A stretch of DNA of 64,000 nucleotides, from assembly GCA_018907035.1 (NCBI GenBank), contig JACCIC010000139.1, positions 1,357,001 through 1,421,000 of the forward strand, written 5' to 3'. The translations under genes and the position numbers were made by a program. This document shows positions 1-12,169 of this stretch, piece after piece; positions within the stretch are counted from its first letter, which is position 1; the number at the start of each line of letters is the position of its first letter. Below the pieces are notes generated by a model that did not search any database, was not told the origin of the DNA, and was given only the letters and a program-made list of their open reading frames with translations. Source of the stretch: Sycobia sp. Sy_11. Lineage: Eukaryota; Arthropoda; Insecta; Hymenoptera; Epichrysomallidae.

Positions 1-1700
1 CGATACCTTTGTACCGATATATACGCCTTATATAAACCTCTCTCGACGCCGCTCCGTTTTCGAGATAGCAATTTCTGTATATTATAACCGGTAGTCGAGA
101 GGCCCGACGGTATTACATTGTATGGGCAGTGGCCGACCCGTAACGGCCCAAAGCCGCCGATCAATCATCCGGGTACGTCTCCCTCTCCCTCTTCCGCTCT
201 TCCCGAGCGTAAAGAAAGCGCACCGACTCGAGGAGAGGAGCAGCGAGAGTCTGCTCTCTCTCTCTTTCGCGCTACGGCCTATAGAAGCAGCGCCCCCCCT
301 CCTAATTCCGAGCGACAGGCGGGCAGTGGCGGATGGATTGGCGGGGGTGGTGGGGGGGTCGATGAATTTTCCAATCACCACGAAGGAGCCGGTCCCCCCG
401 TCTATTCCTCTCCCGATCCCCGGGGGGAGTTTCGGCGTCGACGGGTGTTCGCATATACTCCAAGATGATCGGTGAGGGAGTTTAACCGACGCGGTGCGAG
501 CGGCCCCCTCCCCCTCCCCCACTCGGGAGCTTCGGGAGCTGCAGTTTCGTCGTTGTTTTTCGAGTCAATGTAAATTTCAACTATATCCGTGATACACTAC
601 GCGCGTACACGGGCATACGCGAGGTGCACACACGACGACGGACGCGAGATTGAGACAGGACGGCCGGTAGTGCTGCCACTGCTGCCGCTGTTGCGCCGGA
701 CGCTCTCCGACCCGCCGCCTCGGCTCTTCTCCTGCCTCTGTTACTGCTGGCGGGAGCGCCGGAGAGCGAGCGAGAGACGGCAGACTGGAGAGCGCGCGGG
801 CGGGCGAAGCATCGAGGCCGTAAAGTCCTTTGTGCGCGTTCGACTGCTGTTATGCTGCCGGTCCGCTGGCCCGCCGCGTTCGCTCGTATAAGCGCCCGCG
901 GGAGAGAGAGGGAGAGAGAGAGAGAGAGAGAGAGCGATGCCGCCGCTCCGCTGCTCTTGTACAAGAGGGAATCGACTTGTAAAAGCGAGTTCTCTATAGG
1001 GAGAGAAGAAGAAGAAGAAGAATAGGAATAAGAAGGGGCAGACGAGAAAAAGTATAGGAGCGTGAAGAGACGGGGGCATCGGAGTCTCCCCCCCCTCCTG
1101 CCCCTCCTACCCCCGCATCGCCCGTTCTGTTCGCCGCACGGGTGGCGCTGACCAACAACAGCTGACGCGCTTGTACCCCCCCCCCCTATCTATCGCTTCC
1201 GAAGCGTTGTTCGCGGTTGTTCCGTTTCTCCGACGGGACGTGTCTCCGACCTCCCCGCCCACCGCCGCGGCGCGAACTTCGCCGCATCCCTCGTGTGCAA
1301 TACGCAAAAAGCGCCGGGTATTCTGGAGCGCGCTCCGCGACTCCTCCGATTCGGGGCTGCTATCCTTTTACCTCGACCCCGCCTCCCGTGCGTGCACGCG
1401 CGCGCACGCACAATTCGACCGTCCCTCCCGCCCCGGAGGCGCTACCTTTCAAATACCATCAGCCCCCCTCCCTTCCTCGCCTCTCTCGCTCTCTCTCACT
1501 CACTTATCATCGAGAGAAGGATAGTGGGAAAGAGATTGGGGGAAAGGGGGCAGCCACACTCGCGTGCACACGCCGATCGATATTTTCTCTACGTATATGT
1601 TTACTGTATATTATATAGCGAAGGAACTCCCGGAGGGCGTAGGAAAACACGCGGGCGTCGCGCGTAAACACGCATTCGGAATATATCAAAGCTCCATCGA
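1..1700. other. GC-rich, CpG-dense island
   Basis: This is GC-rich, CpG-rich sequence with purine and pyrimidine simple repeats (a GA run at 901-934, GAA units near 1004-1022, poly-C/poly-G tracts). Both strands and several frames are open at once, as expected where stop codons are rare by composition. I see no domain, no convincing start and no splice pair. It could be an unmethylated regulatory or promoter-like island, but no promoter element can be assigned. Confidence 0.6.
901..934. repeat. (GA)n microsatellite
   Basis: Nearly pure GA dinucleotide run inside the first GC-rich island. It generates Ser-Leu repeats on the opposite strand. Confidence 0.95.
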
Positions 1701-2025
1701 CGCCTCTCGCCTCGATGATTAGATGACTATTCCGTCGAACCAACTGTTTGTGCATATAAACCAATAGCATTGCACGTCAAAGAAATACACCCTTTGTTTA
1801 CCGTGTTTTCTAATGATAATCATAACAATAATGATAATAATAGAAGAAGAACGCTCGAGCTGTAAAGTAAAAAAAAAAAAAAAACGCGCTGCACTCGAGG
1901 AAGCCAACTACAGACCCTCTTCTCTCGAGCGCGGGACGAGCTCTCCCCTCGGGGGGGGGGGGGACGATAAGCCCTTTAATCGCGGCACTCGATCGGCTTA
2001 TCCTCGCTGTTTACCCGGCGCCCTC

Positions 2026-2028
<3 letters not shown>
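1700..2028. other. Transition segment with homopolymers
   Basis: Mixed sequence with AT-rich ATAATA stretches, a run of 16 A (1869-1884) and a run of 13 G (1951-1963). No gene seen. Confidence 0.6.

Positions 2029-2077
<49 letters not shown>
2029..2077. repeat. (TA)n microsatellite, about 49 bp
   Basis: Uninterrupted TA repeat. Its translation gives an Ile-Tyr tail, so frames crossing it are artefacts. Confidence 0.97.
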
Positions 2078-2080
<3 letters not shown>

Positions 2081-2217
2081 GCCAGAAAAAAAATGCTCTC
2101 GTTTTCATTGCGAATTAGTCGGAGCTGGTTGCGCGGGTCGGCGCGCTCTTTGAGCCAACTTTCCGAGCGTCCAGAGTTGCAAAGCCAGAGTGATAGTCCG
2201 AGATAGAGAAAGATGGA

Positions 2218-2238
2218 TAAATAGATAGATAGAGAGAA

Positions 2239-2289
<51 letters not shown>

Positions 2290-2290
2290 T
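2218..2290. repeat. (GATA)/(GA)n compound microsatellite
   Basis: Short GATA units run into an interrupted GA repeat of about 70 bp. Open frames across it on the minus strand are Ser-Leu repeats. Confidence 0.95.
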
Positions 2291-2619
2291 CACGCGCTAT
2301 TACTCGCGCGCGCTGCATTTCCCTCCCGTCGCGCGACCCCGCGGGCCTTTGTATTACGCCCGTTTCGCAAACTCTCGGTGGACGGTGATTATTGTTGTTA
2401 TATTTTTCCCGCTGCCTTGCCGGGCCGAATCAGCTGAGCGAGCGGCGCGCAGGCTGCGGTGTGTTAAAAAAAAAAAAGAAGAATTCTACCGGTCTCACTC
2501 AACCTCCATATTACACTGGCTATGTGGCCTGATATATATATATATGATCGCGTTTCAATTGTGCATGCGTGAGCTCGCCGGCGTGCAAAATTTTCTGCTT
2601 CACTAACGGATGATTCGTT

Positions 2620-3480
2620 TTATAAATTAGTACTCTTGTTTGACTGATAAAAGCCATTTCTCTCCTGTCGTGTTTTTTGTTTGTTTATGTGTGTGCGCGT
2701 GTGTGTGTGTGTGTGTATGTGTGTGTGCGCGCGCGCGCTTGAGTTTTTAAAGTCGCGGTGAGCGCGTTCAGTAATGCAAAAGTAATGCACGCGAGATAGG
2801 AACCTCTTAGTATTATTTTTATGAAGCTGTTACTGGTTTACATCTCATTCCGATGATAAAATTTATTGACGCGATAATAAATAGTCTTTTAAAACCATAC
2901 ACTTTATACTCATTTTTTCTCTCTATTTTCCTCTTTCTCTCTCTTTTTATGAATATATTTTTAACCATAAACATAAATTTCGTAAGGAGGTATAAAAATG
3001 TTTAATACGTCCTCTTGCATAGAAATGATATGCTCGAGAAACTTGTACTCGTACAGATGAAAAATTAATAGTAATTAGAATTAATTTTTTTTAACTATAA
3101 ATATATAAAGTTTATTATCATAAATAATGATACGAAAAATAATTTTTGAATTTTTAGCTTAATATGTTTTTACTTAGAAAAATTTAATTTTTTTCCAAGT
3201 TACGCCAGAACATAACAAAAATGATAAAGTCAGATAACAATACCCTTAATGGTATCAAATTATGCGTAATATTAAAAAGACTTTCTGATGACACAATGTT
3301 AAATTTCCGAACGAAACAAGCTGAAAAATTTCTTTAATAAGAAAAATGGTTTCTGCTCAAATGTTCATGATAATTTTAAAATAATCTATGGTCTGTCAGT
3401 AGCATTTTGCTGTTGTCAAAATTCCATTTCATGATTTTGTTTTTTTTTTTTATGAAAACACGTAATATATACGAATAACA
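2620..3480. other. AT-rich stretch without gene
   Basis: It begins with a compound GT/GC repeat (2686-2738) and then becomes strongly AT-rich with poly-T runs. No open frame of note, RNA gene or mobile-element end is visible. Confidence 0.6.
2686..2738. repeat. (GT)n/(GC)n compound microsatellite
   Basis: Alternating purine-pyrimidine tract mixing GT and GC units, a type that can adopt Z-DNA. Confidence 0.93.
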
Positions 3481-4002
3481 GGAGAGCGCCAGTGTGACGA
3501 TTGTGAAAAGCAAATCGCATATCATTAAACGCCTGTATCATTGAGCGAATCCATGTCAACTCCGCGTACGAGTGAAAGCGAAACGGCAGCGAGAGGACGG
3601 CCGTCAAATGCCTATATAAATACACGCACTTGTGAAGGGCGGCCTGGAACGACAGTCATCGGGACGGCTTCCGCGGTCAAGGAAGAGAGCCCGGCCGCAA
3701 TCTGGCCGACGGCGCGTTTCGGGGAGAAAGACGAAAAAACAAAACAGGAGGCAAGAGTTACACGCTTCTGTGAGGCGGAGAGGGAGGAGCCCTTGCCAGA
3801 AATAAGCGCATACACCGCATACTCGCGAGCAACGCTCCAGACGTCGGATCTCTCGGGTCGGATGTATAAATCGTCCGAGTGTTGCGAATCCGCAGGTTCC
3901 TATCTGTATGCCGCGGATATACGTGCCTATGACGCGAGGCGGGGGGGGGGTAGAAGCGTTCAGCGCACGGAGAAGTTGCGTGCGCGTTGCACTTATACGT
4001 AC

Positions 4003-4005
<3 letters not shown>

Positions 4006-4054
<49 letters not shown>
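4006..4054. repeat. (GT)n microsatellite, about 24 units
   Basis: Uninterrupted GT run, followed after about 25 bp by a CT-rich tract (4078-4112). Confidence 0.97.
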
Positions 4055-4057
<3 letters not shown>

Positions 4058-4077
4058 GAAGCAACAAGTTACGAAAG

Positions 4078-4112
4078 CTCTCTCTCTCTCTCTCCCTCCC
4101 TCTCTCTCTCTT
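4078..4112. repeat. (CT)n/(CCCT) tract
   Basis: Pyrimidine-rich CT repeat close to the preceding GT repeat. A further GA/G-rich tract lies at 4201-4232. Confidence 0.92.
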
Positions 4113-4360
4113 TGATGCTAGGCGACGCGACGCGCGTGCTCGCGCTTCTCAAACGAAAAGAAAGAAATAAAAGAGTCGATAAGGAACGCCTATGAGAAGA
4201 TAGAGAGATGGAGAGAGAGAGAGAGGGGGGAAGAAAGGAGAGGCTAACGCGCTATAAAAGCGCTTTGGCGCATTCTTTCTCACTGACGACGATGCGCGGC
4301 AGCGGCACACTCGAACGAGAGCCGAGCGTCAGTGTCGTTTTTTATTAAATCCGCAGACGG

Positions 4361-4387
4361 TCTCTCTCTCTCTCTCTCTCTCTCTCC
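4361..4387. repeat. (TC)n microsatellite
   Basis: Pure TC run inside the GC-rich island. Confidence 0.95.
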
Positions 4388-4899
4388 TTCCCAATCCCCC
4401 CTCCGTACGCGCACGCACGCGTGGCCGCCCCGTCCTCTCCACTCTCGCTGCACCGACGAAGCTCCGCGCGGGCGGCATCGTCGCGAGAGCCGCGCGCTCC
4501 CGCGGAAACAACCAGATGCTCGCCCGCCCGCTCGCGCGCGGCTCCCACCAAAGCTCCTTAATTGAGGCATCTCGCGCTGACGATCAATTCCCTCGCCCAA
4601 CCGTCCCCGGCCACGTCGCTTACCGCGGAATAAACGCCGCATTTACGAGTCTCGGCTGGGACGCGAGCGGACTCTCGAGGATACGCATCGGCGTATGCGG
4701 ATAGAGGGATGCGGTGAAAAAACCTTTGCGGCACAAATGGCGCATTATGCAACGCGTGGGCGTAAAACGGGAAAATTCTCACCCGCGCCGCCGGTAATCC
4801 AGTCGTGACCGAGGGCGACGCCCACGTAATTCGTGTACCCGCGTCCGTTGCGTAAGGAATTATTGTAAAATGCAATTTTACGCAGCCCCGGATTGAGGC

Positions 4900-5910
4900 T
4901 GTGAGGTGCTATACCTTTTTTCGACGGTGTGTCGCGATTCTAGTGCAAAATTGATTCGTCGGAGTATACGCCGTTGTAAAATATAGCAATTACATGTTAT
5001 TTCCTAAAGACGAAGGGGTAAAATTGTATTTTACGATTGGTGCGATAAAAAAAAAATACCGCCTGCAACCAGTGGAACCGTACACTTAGGTCTCGAACGA
5101 CATTCTGGTAGACTGATATCGGTGTATAATATTCGACTACAGCTCTGGCCTCGCGGATACGTTAATTCATAACTTAGCGCTCGTTTCACGAGAATCAATT
5201 ATCTATGCCAAATTTTTTTCATATATATATATATAAGTATTTATCCGTTTGGTAAATACAACCAAAGGCGCCAGCAAACGCATCGTTCCGAATAATGCAT
5301 ATCCAGATTTGGGAGGACGAATTAAACAAACGATTTTATTACAATTATATTAAAGTATACGGTATACTAAAATGTTCTGTTTAAGAGTACATCTCGTGCC
5401 AAAAATTTGGTAGCTATCCACTCGCTCGCCCGCTTTTGGCACGATAGCCGTCCCGTTCCGCTTCACTCGTTCGGCCACCGTCTAATTTACGCGCCCGTTC
5501 GCAGTCTGCATTAAAGCTCGAATTCAAGCGTTAACGCAGTCTTCAGAACATAATAATGCTTCACGCGAGCTCTTGACTGCGACGAGCAAGCCGTTCTACC
5601 TCTTGCGTTTCAAGTTCTTCCCCCCTCCCGCCCCCGATAATTCCTCAACTTTTCTCTATATGGCGTTTATGTTTTCACGAAAAAACACGGACACATCTCG
5701 CGCGGCTTCGGAATACGCAAAATCTACATGAGGAGCTTTTATCCGCTCCATTTTTCATTCCTCTACGATATGCGAATTGCAGAATTGTTCGGCGCAAAAG
5801 TTCAGCCTCGCGAGTAGAATGTAAAAAAAAAAAAAGAAAGAAAAAAGTACGGAATTTTGAAGCAGAAGCAGCGGCAGTAGCAGCGAGGTTGTAGTATAAT
5901 CTTCCTCATA
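4900..5910. other. Mixed AT-rich to intermediate DNA
   Basis: AT-rich at 4900-5400, then intermediate composition. No frame longer than about 60 codons, no RNA gene and no repeat family recognised apart from an A/G tract near 5822-5846. Confidence 0.55.
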
Positions 5911-5911
5911 C

Positions 5912-5959
<48 letters not shown>
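5911..5959. repeat. (TA)n microsatellite
   Basis: TA repeat with one slip in phase near 5920. Confidence 0.96.
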
Positions 5960-5962
<3 letters not shown>

Positions 5963-5999
5963 GCACACTATATTCCATCCATTGGGAATCGCCGAAAAG

Positions 6000-6600
6000 T
6001 TAGCCGCGCCCGCGAGAGCTCGTTTCATTTCAAATCACGACACTCCCTACTTTCGTTTCTTTTCCTTTTTTTTTTAGCTTTCTTACTCGACAGTCCGTAA
6101 ACTTCGTCCAGCGCCCCCTTCACCTTGTAAAATCCGATGGGTCGCGTAATATTTTCGCAATAAAACCTCCAGCTCTCCCAGCGCCCCCCCCCCCCGCCGC
6201 GAGACAATTTATTCCGCGGGCGCGCGGGAATTCTCTCGCCTGCCTTTGAATCCGATCAAAATATCTTATACGCGTGTATATATATATATATAGCACGCCC
6301 AGAGTTATATAACGCTTGTATATAAATAAATTGAAATGGAATGAAGCCCTCTATGTCTAGTATGTATATAAAAAATACGAGCTTATACGGCCCTATTGTT
6401 CTCCCCGGCGAGATTATGCTGCATATGCATACGGTTATATATATACGCACACGTATATACGTATATGCAGTTTTGCAAAAAAGTATAATGCCAGTCAGGT
6501 GTGTAAATCAAGATCGCGCGCGTATATAAGTATTTGTCGGTAGAGGGCGTTAAATCAAAGCAATCACATATACACACATGGAATAATATAATAAAGTGGG
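6000..6600. other. Mixed segment, poly-C run, TA-rich
   Basis: Contains a 12-base poly-C run (6184-6195) and scattered TATA/ACGTATA motifs. Open frames here are Tyr/Ile-rich translations of TA-rich DNA. No gene supported. Confidence 0.55.
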
Positions 6601-6881
6601 CATTGTACGAGAGCGGAGAGCGTGGCACTTTCGATTTAATCTATCCTATAACGTAACCGAAAGGCGCGCGCTCGCGCGAACGTTCACACACAGGCAGACG
6701 CGCGCGCGCGCTCGCAGGATACAGCGTAATCTCAAAGCAAACTTTATAAAGGCGTCGGCACAGTCTGTGGATGTGATGTGTAAGTGTGTATCGCCTGTCG
6801 CGAACGCTCTCGCGAGGCCACGCTCGCGCGAAGTTATATTGTATATTCTCCCGCATTCTCTATTTCCATTTTCTTTTTCCG

Positions 6882-6916
6882 GCTGCTGCTGCTGCCGCCG
6901 CCGCCGCCGACGCCGC
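6882..6916. repeat. (CTG)n(CCG)n triplet repeat
   Basis: About four CTG units run directly into six CCG units with one GAC interruption. Such triplets occur in exons and 5' leaders but also in plain GC-rich DNA. Confidence 0.92.
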
Positions 6917-7019
6917 AAAACCTCGTAAAAAATAAAAATGCTCTTCCTGTCAAGTCCTTGGGGCCAAGTGAGGCGGCAAAAATCGGTATTTTTATTAGGC
7001 ACTAGCGCGTCGCCGCCGA

Positions 7020-7044
7020 CTCCGCCGCCGCCGCCGCCACCGTC
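7020..7044. repeat. (CCG)n triplet repeat
   Basis: Short, slightly interrupted CCG run about 100 bp after the preceding triplet repeat. Confidence 0.9.
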
Positions 7045-7479
7045 GCGCTGCTTCGCATGCAGACTTGGCAGTAAAATAACCGCAGAGAAAGAGGGACAGA
7101 GAGGAAAAACTGCTTCTTTGTTGAACTGAAACGCTGAGACAGAGAAGGGGGGGAGGAGGAGGGGGAGAAGAGAAGAGAGCTGAATACTTTAAAAGCTGCA
7201 ATTTTATAAATAGCTCCGCGACAGGGGGACGGTACAGTTGCAAAGAGACGCAGAAAGAGCGATAGAGGGGGGGGGGAGGATTATGTGTAAACGTCAAAGT
7301 AGGTAAAGCGATAGCGGGCGCCGGGGTGCTCCCTCGCGAGCTGCGATTCTCGAATTCGATATAAAATAAAGAAAGCTCCCTCTCCCCCTCTTGTTCTCGC
7401 TCGGCGTGACTGCGAGTAATTTTCTCGCGTGTCCCCCGCAATTTCGTGTCTTTTTCGTTCATCACTCCGGCCTCTCTCT

Positions 7480-8290
7480 TTAGTTTTTATTCTTTCGATT
7501 CTTAGACATCGGCTCTGCTCAGGCCTGAATTGTGGTCAAGGAAGGCTCGGGGCTGTAAGAGCGCCGGGGCTCGCATGTAAAATGTGTATAAATACATAGA
7601 TTTGTTACGTGCCTAAAGATCTATAATTGCTTTTTTGTATTGAAGTTCTTTTATTCAATTAATCATTTCAGTATTTTCAGGATTCATTTTTTTTTTCAGT
7701 GCCATACTCATACTTAATAATAAAAATCACATAAGACTTTTTGAAGGAAGTCTAAGCATTTATAATACGTATTACCTATTTTAAAAAATAATTACTAAGT
7801 TTTAAATCAATTAAAGATGTTCTATGAAATATTTATCTTCTATGACACATTAATCTGCTCGGACGTGAAAAGAAGGCTTTCATTGAGTTCTCATATATTA
7901 TTATATTGAAATATTGAACAAAAGTAACAGAAAGTTGTTTAATTAACACTCAAGATTTATCGTAGTTAGATATGTATTTCTGAGGATCATCGCTATTTTT
8001 GTCACATTTACATATCCAGTTCTCAAAATACATGACTTACAGGAAACTAATTTATAAGTTCTTCTGCAGTATATTATGTCTTCTTTTGAGAGATTATTCG
8101 AAAATCTCGACAATTTCAGATTGATTATAATTCACAAACAATAGATTCCCAGGTGACAGTAAGAAATTCCAGATTCTTATTTATTTAATATGCTACATAA
8201 AAAAACAATCTGAAAACCAGCCAACTTTGTCTTCTGCCTTTTATCGAACCGAATGATCCTATTTAGAGTTTTCTGTCACTTTGAAGCTGG
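7480..8290. other. AT-rich stretch without gene
   Basis: Complex AT-rich sequence. No open frame of 60 codons, no microsatellite, no RNA gene signal that I recognise. Confidence 0.6.
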
Positions 8291-9105
8291 AAATTTCAGT
8301 CTCTTTACGTCCGTATTTTTTACACGCCTCGCCCCTTGATCCGGGCCTTTCTCTACCTTGACGCCTCGCTTCGTATTCCACCGACACGCACGGACCTCGT
8401 ATGCACGTATACATACAGAATACACCCCCGTTTCTTTTTTCACGCCCTCCGCCTCACGAAGTATTTTCGAGCAGCCCGAGGATGTTCTACGGGCGCGCGC
8501 TCGCCGGAAAAAAACATATCGGGAAGAAACTGGTTTTTCCTCCCCCTCTCGCCCCGTCATCGGCCAAACTCGTTTCGCGGTAATATATAGAACGAGACGC
8601 GCGCGCGTGCGATTGTGTTTATATGCGGGGAGGAGGGAGGAGAGAGAGAGAGAGGCGCGAGGGCATTGAACGAGGGCCGTGTGCTGCCCGCGCTCCGCGA
8701 AGGATTACACTATATATAATATTACATATATAGAAGGACATCGAGAGACTCGCGAGAGCGGGGCGATTTAATTTTCACGGTCACCAGCGCGCGCGCGCGC
8801 GCCCGCGCCCCCTTCAATTATCGGATCGAATCGCGCGGCGACGTAAAAAGTGCGCGGGTTACACGCCCGGGCACGCAGCGCGGCACAGGCCGCCGCCCGC
8901 CGCCGATCGCGCTCGCGACGACCGATGCAAATTTATAAACGCGGACCGTCCCAGGGGCGGACAATGTGGCCACCCCTCCCTCCTCCTGCTCTGTCACGGT
9001 AGCGCGTGCACGAAAATTGGAAAGCGCCGCGAGTGTCGTGCCTCGGGGCGCGGCGACGACGGCACGCGTATGTCGCGCGTTTTTTTCTTGTCCCAAGATA
9101 TATTC

Positions 9106-9137
<32 letters not shown>

Positions 9138-9480
9138 AGGCGCCGAGCGAGCGCTCGAGCAGTCCTCTATAGCGTTCGTTCGTTCATTAATCAGCCGCAC
9201 CGGCTCTCCCCGGTCTGCCCCCCTGCCTTGTCGCGCGGCGCACGGTTCGTTCAACTCGGCTTTAATCGCTCGAATCTCTCTCTCGCTCCCCCCCCCCCCA
9301 ACTTCTCTCGTCGCCCCTTCGGGCAGCCTCCTAGAGATGCACTTGACCTCGCGCCGAGCGCGCCGTTTCGAATTGGCGAGTATTATAGAGCCATTGATGG
9401 GAGAAACGACGCGCCAGCGAGAGGGAACAGGAAGGGAGCAGGCGGAGCGGAAATTAAGCCTCGAACCTCTATCTCTGTGA
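8290..9480. other. GC-rich, CpG-dense island
   Basis: Contains a (CG)n patch near 8788-8802, GA runs near 8637-8654, a TA tract (9106-9137) and a 12-base poly-C (9288-9299). Open frames on both strands are compositional. No gene supported. Confidence 0.55.
9106..9137. repeat. (TA)n microsatellite
   Basis: TA run inside the GC-rich island. Confidence 0.95.
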
Positions 9481-9482
9481 TT

Positions 9483-9486
<4 letters not shown>

Positions 9487-9555
<69 letters not shown>
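9487..9555. repeat. (TA)n microsatellite, about 69 bp
   Basis: The longest pure TA tract in the window. Confidence 0.97.
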
Positions 9556-9556
<1 letters not shown>

Positions 9557-9559
9557 TAC

Positions 9560-9800
9560 ATGGGAGACCGAGACGCTCGCACGCGCTTTATACTCCGCTG
9601 ATGCAGCGCCTGATGCAGCAGATGCATCGGAGAGGGGTCGCCCCATTAGCATGCGAATCGCGCGTAGACTCTTCGTGCGGGTATATGGCCGATGTAGTGC
9701 CTGGAATTCCTATATACGTATACGAATACTTTTGCACATACCCACGCGCGCGGGGTGCTTGGAACTTCACAGCCGGTCATGTCGCGAAATCGAAGGAATC

Positions 9801-9842
<42 letters not shown>

Positions 9843-10890
9843 GTGTGTGAGAGAGCTTGGAATTTATTCTGCAATGGCCTCGCACCTCCGATTACAGTCG
9901 TTTCGGTCCTTGCGAATCGTATACTTCTTTCATCGTAACGAACGACTTTAATATTGGCGACGGTTTGTTTTGAAAATTTACAGCGCATTAGCACGCGTAA
10001 GTTTCAAACACGATTTTTTGTACGACTTTTTTTTAAGCCTGCGCTAATCAAAATGTTGCTTTTTCGCGAACGTAATTATTTTACGAGATGAGTCTGTCAC
10101 GCGTATTGGAGAAAGTTTTTTTATTATCCTCCCGCGCACCCGTTCGCTTCGTAAAAGTTTCCTATAAAAAGAAAAAGGGAAAAAACAGAGGCGAGCATGG
10201 TGCGTGCTAATTTGCCACGGCACGAAATGGCCAATGGGTAATATATACGCACACACACACGCACACCCTCGCACGTCGTATACGCATATATGCACAAATC
10301 TCTGCCGAAATATCCAGTAGATATATCTATATATGCCTCAAAGCTGTGTCGAGCACAAAAGTTGTTAATTGGATGGGATGTCACTGCAGCATCACACGTA
10401 TGCCCGAAGATAAAGAGACAGACACCTGCGCACTTTTGCCACTTGTGCCGCTTGGGCGAATAAAAAAACACGGCACCGCGGCGCAAAAAACATGCCGCCG
10501 AGATTGGAGCCAGTATTGTATAAAGGAGGGAAAACAAACGGCGGCAGAAGTCGCATAACCTCAAAAAAGCAAAACGACTCCAGCGTAGACGCGCGTAGTC
10601 GGGCGAACCGGCGAGGCTTCGCGGAAGCCGAGAGAGATAGTCTCTTGGAAAATTTCACGTCGCGTGATCGCGCGCTCGGTGTTTCGACCCTCCCGTTTAA
10701 TGTGCGCCCTGCCAAAGGGGAAGGGGGAAAAAAGGCCGCTTGCCGAACAATGGCAAGAGATAAGAGGGAAAGAATGAGGGACGGGGGCAAAAAGCGGGAA
10801 AATAAAAGGAAAGAGGCGAGCGACCTACCTCACAAAGCGCTCTCCATTATTAACGACGGCTGATGTCGGTCTATCTCGAGATCCTCTCTT
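9560..10890. other. GC-rich to intermediate DNA
   Basis: Complex sequence with a GA repeat and a CA patch (10249-10265). The plus-strand frame at 10492-10863 is Lys/Arg/Gly-rich and without recognisable motifs. I regard it as compositional. Confidence 0.5.
9805..9856. repeat. (GA)n with short (GT)n insert
   Basis: GA run interrupted by a brief GT segment near 9841-9848. Confidence 0.96.
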
Positions 10891-11656
10891 GTCCTCCCCC
10901 TCTGGTGTTTTGAGCCGCTCTACACTACCTGCAGTCTATCCTTTGCTCCCGGTTAAACGGAGCCCCTGGAGAACCAGCTCAATTATATACAGATATATAT
11001 ATATATATATGTATATGTATTTATCTATACATATATTCCGATGCACTTGTACATACACACTCTTTTCGGCTTCGCTTATTATGCATATGCGACCGCCTCA
11101 CACACTTGTATACAATCGCGCGTGTAGTCGTATATGCTATATATACGCCTCAGGAACAGGTCGAGCGGAGATTTAAATCTCTCGTGTCACTGTATTTATG
11201 TCGGAGCAAAATAATCACTGCGCGCGGCCAGGCGCCGCGGCTCGAACAACCGGCACACTATCTACGTACATATATACATATTAATAACGACTCACGCACA
11301 CCTGTCGCGCCGTAACGAACGTATAAACGCGTTAAATATGTATATAGATATAAACGCTCGCGAAAACGAATTATACTCGTATACTTGACCGCGCACACGG
11401 AGGGGCTTGAAAAACGAAGCAAAAACGCACCACCTCCTACATATACATGTATATATACGTACGTATATATCTATTGAAGCACGTGCGCACGAGACACGGA
11501 AAGAACTCGCGGTGAGCGCGCGACGCGACTCGAGGGCCGAGCGAGACTGGCGGCGACGGCGACCGAGCGAGCGTGCGGCGCTCTCCGGCGTTCCTCCGCC
11601 CCTCCCCCTCTTCGCCGCTCGGCGACGACCAGTTTTCACGACCGGCATCGGGCGCG

Positions 11657-11681
11657 CGGCGGCGGCGGCGGCGGCGGCGGC
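11657..11681. repeat. (GGC)n triplet repeat
   Basis: About eight GGC units giving poly-Ala in one frame. The frame continues into a TA-derived Ile-Tyr repeat, so it does not look like a real protein. Confidence 0.93.
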
Positions 11682-11816
11682 GCGCGCGCGTCTATACCCA
11701 ACCTGCCTGACCTCGCGTGCGCGCCGCTCCAGTGCCGTAGAGCTACGTTTCAGGTGCCACGCGCACGTAATGCCGCGCGCGAGGTCGTCGTCGTCTTGTA
11801 GTTTATGCGCTGCACC

Positions 11817-11819
<3 letters not shown>

Positions 11820-11854
<35 letters not shown>
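11820..11854. repeat. (TA)n microsatellite
   Basis: Pure TA run at the 3' side of the CpG island. Confidence 0.96.
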
Positions 11855-11856
<2 letters not shown>

Positions 11857-12169
11857 ACTCATACGGAGCGTGCATAAATGGCAGAATGCCCGTCGGACCT
11901 TCCTTCACTCGTTGGGGCATTTTTTCTCGCGCGCCTCCCGCGCGCGCGTATCGTATCGCGATGACGCGAGCGCGGCGTGTGTTACTAGGCGAGGCCGCGA
12001 ACAATGGACGATGAGCTTATCGAGGATGCTCCATTTTCGCGGCGCGCTTCTTCCTCCGCATTACTCCGATCATCGGCTGGCGCTCGGCCTCCTTCCATCC
12101 CGGACCGCTGCCCGTGTATAGATATACGTATACGTACATTTACCTGTCTTCCTTGTATTGTTTACGCGG

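Larger units (their letters stand above)
3480..4900. other. GC-rich island with microsatellites
   Basis: CpG-dense segment. The frame open at 3541-4056 ends in a Cys-Val repeat made by the GT microsatellite, so it is not credible as a gene. No domain seen. The block from about 3540 to 3900 is complex, non-repetitive sequence with a more even codon look, but it has no convincing boundaries. Confidence 0.55.
6600..7480. other. GC-rich island with CTG/CCG triplet repeats
   Basis: CpG-dense. It holds CTG/CCG triplets (6882-6916), a CCG repeat (7020-7044) and purine-rich GGGGA tracts. Frames are open on both strands with low-complexity content. No gene supported. Confidence 0.55.
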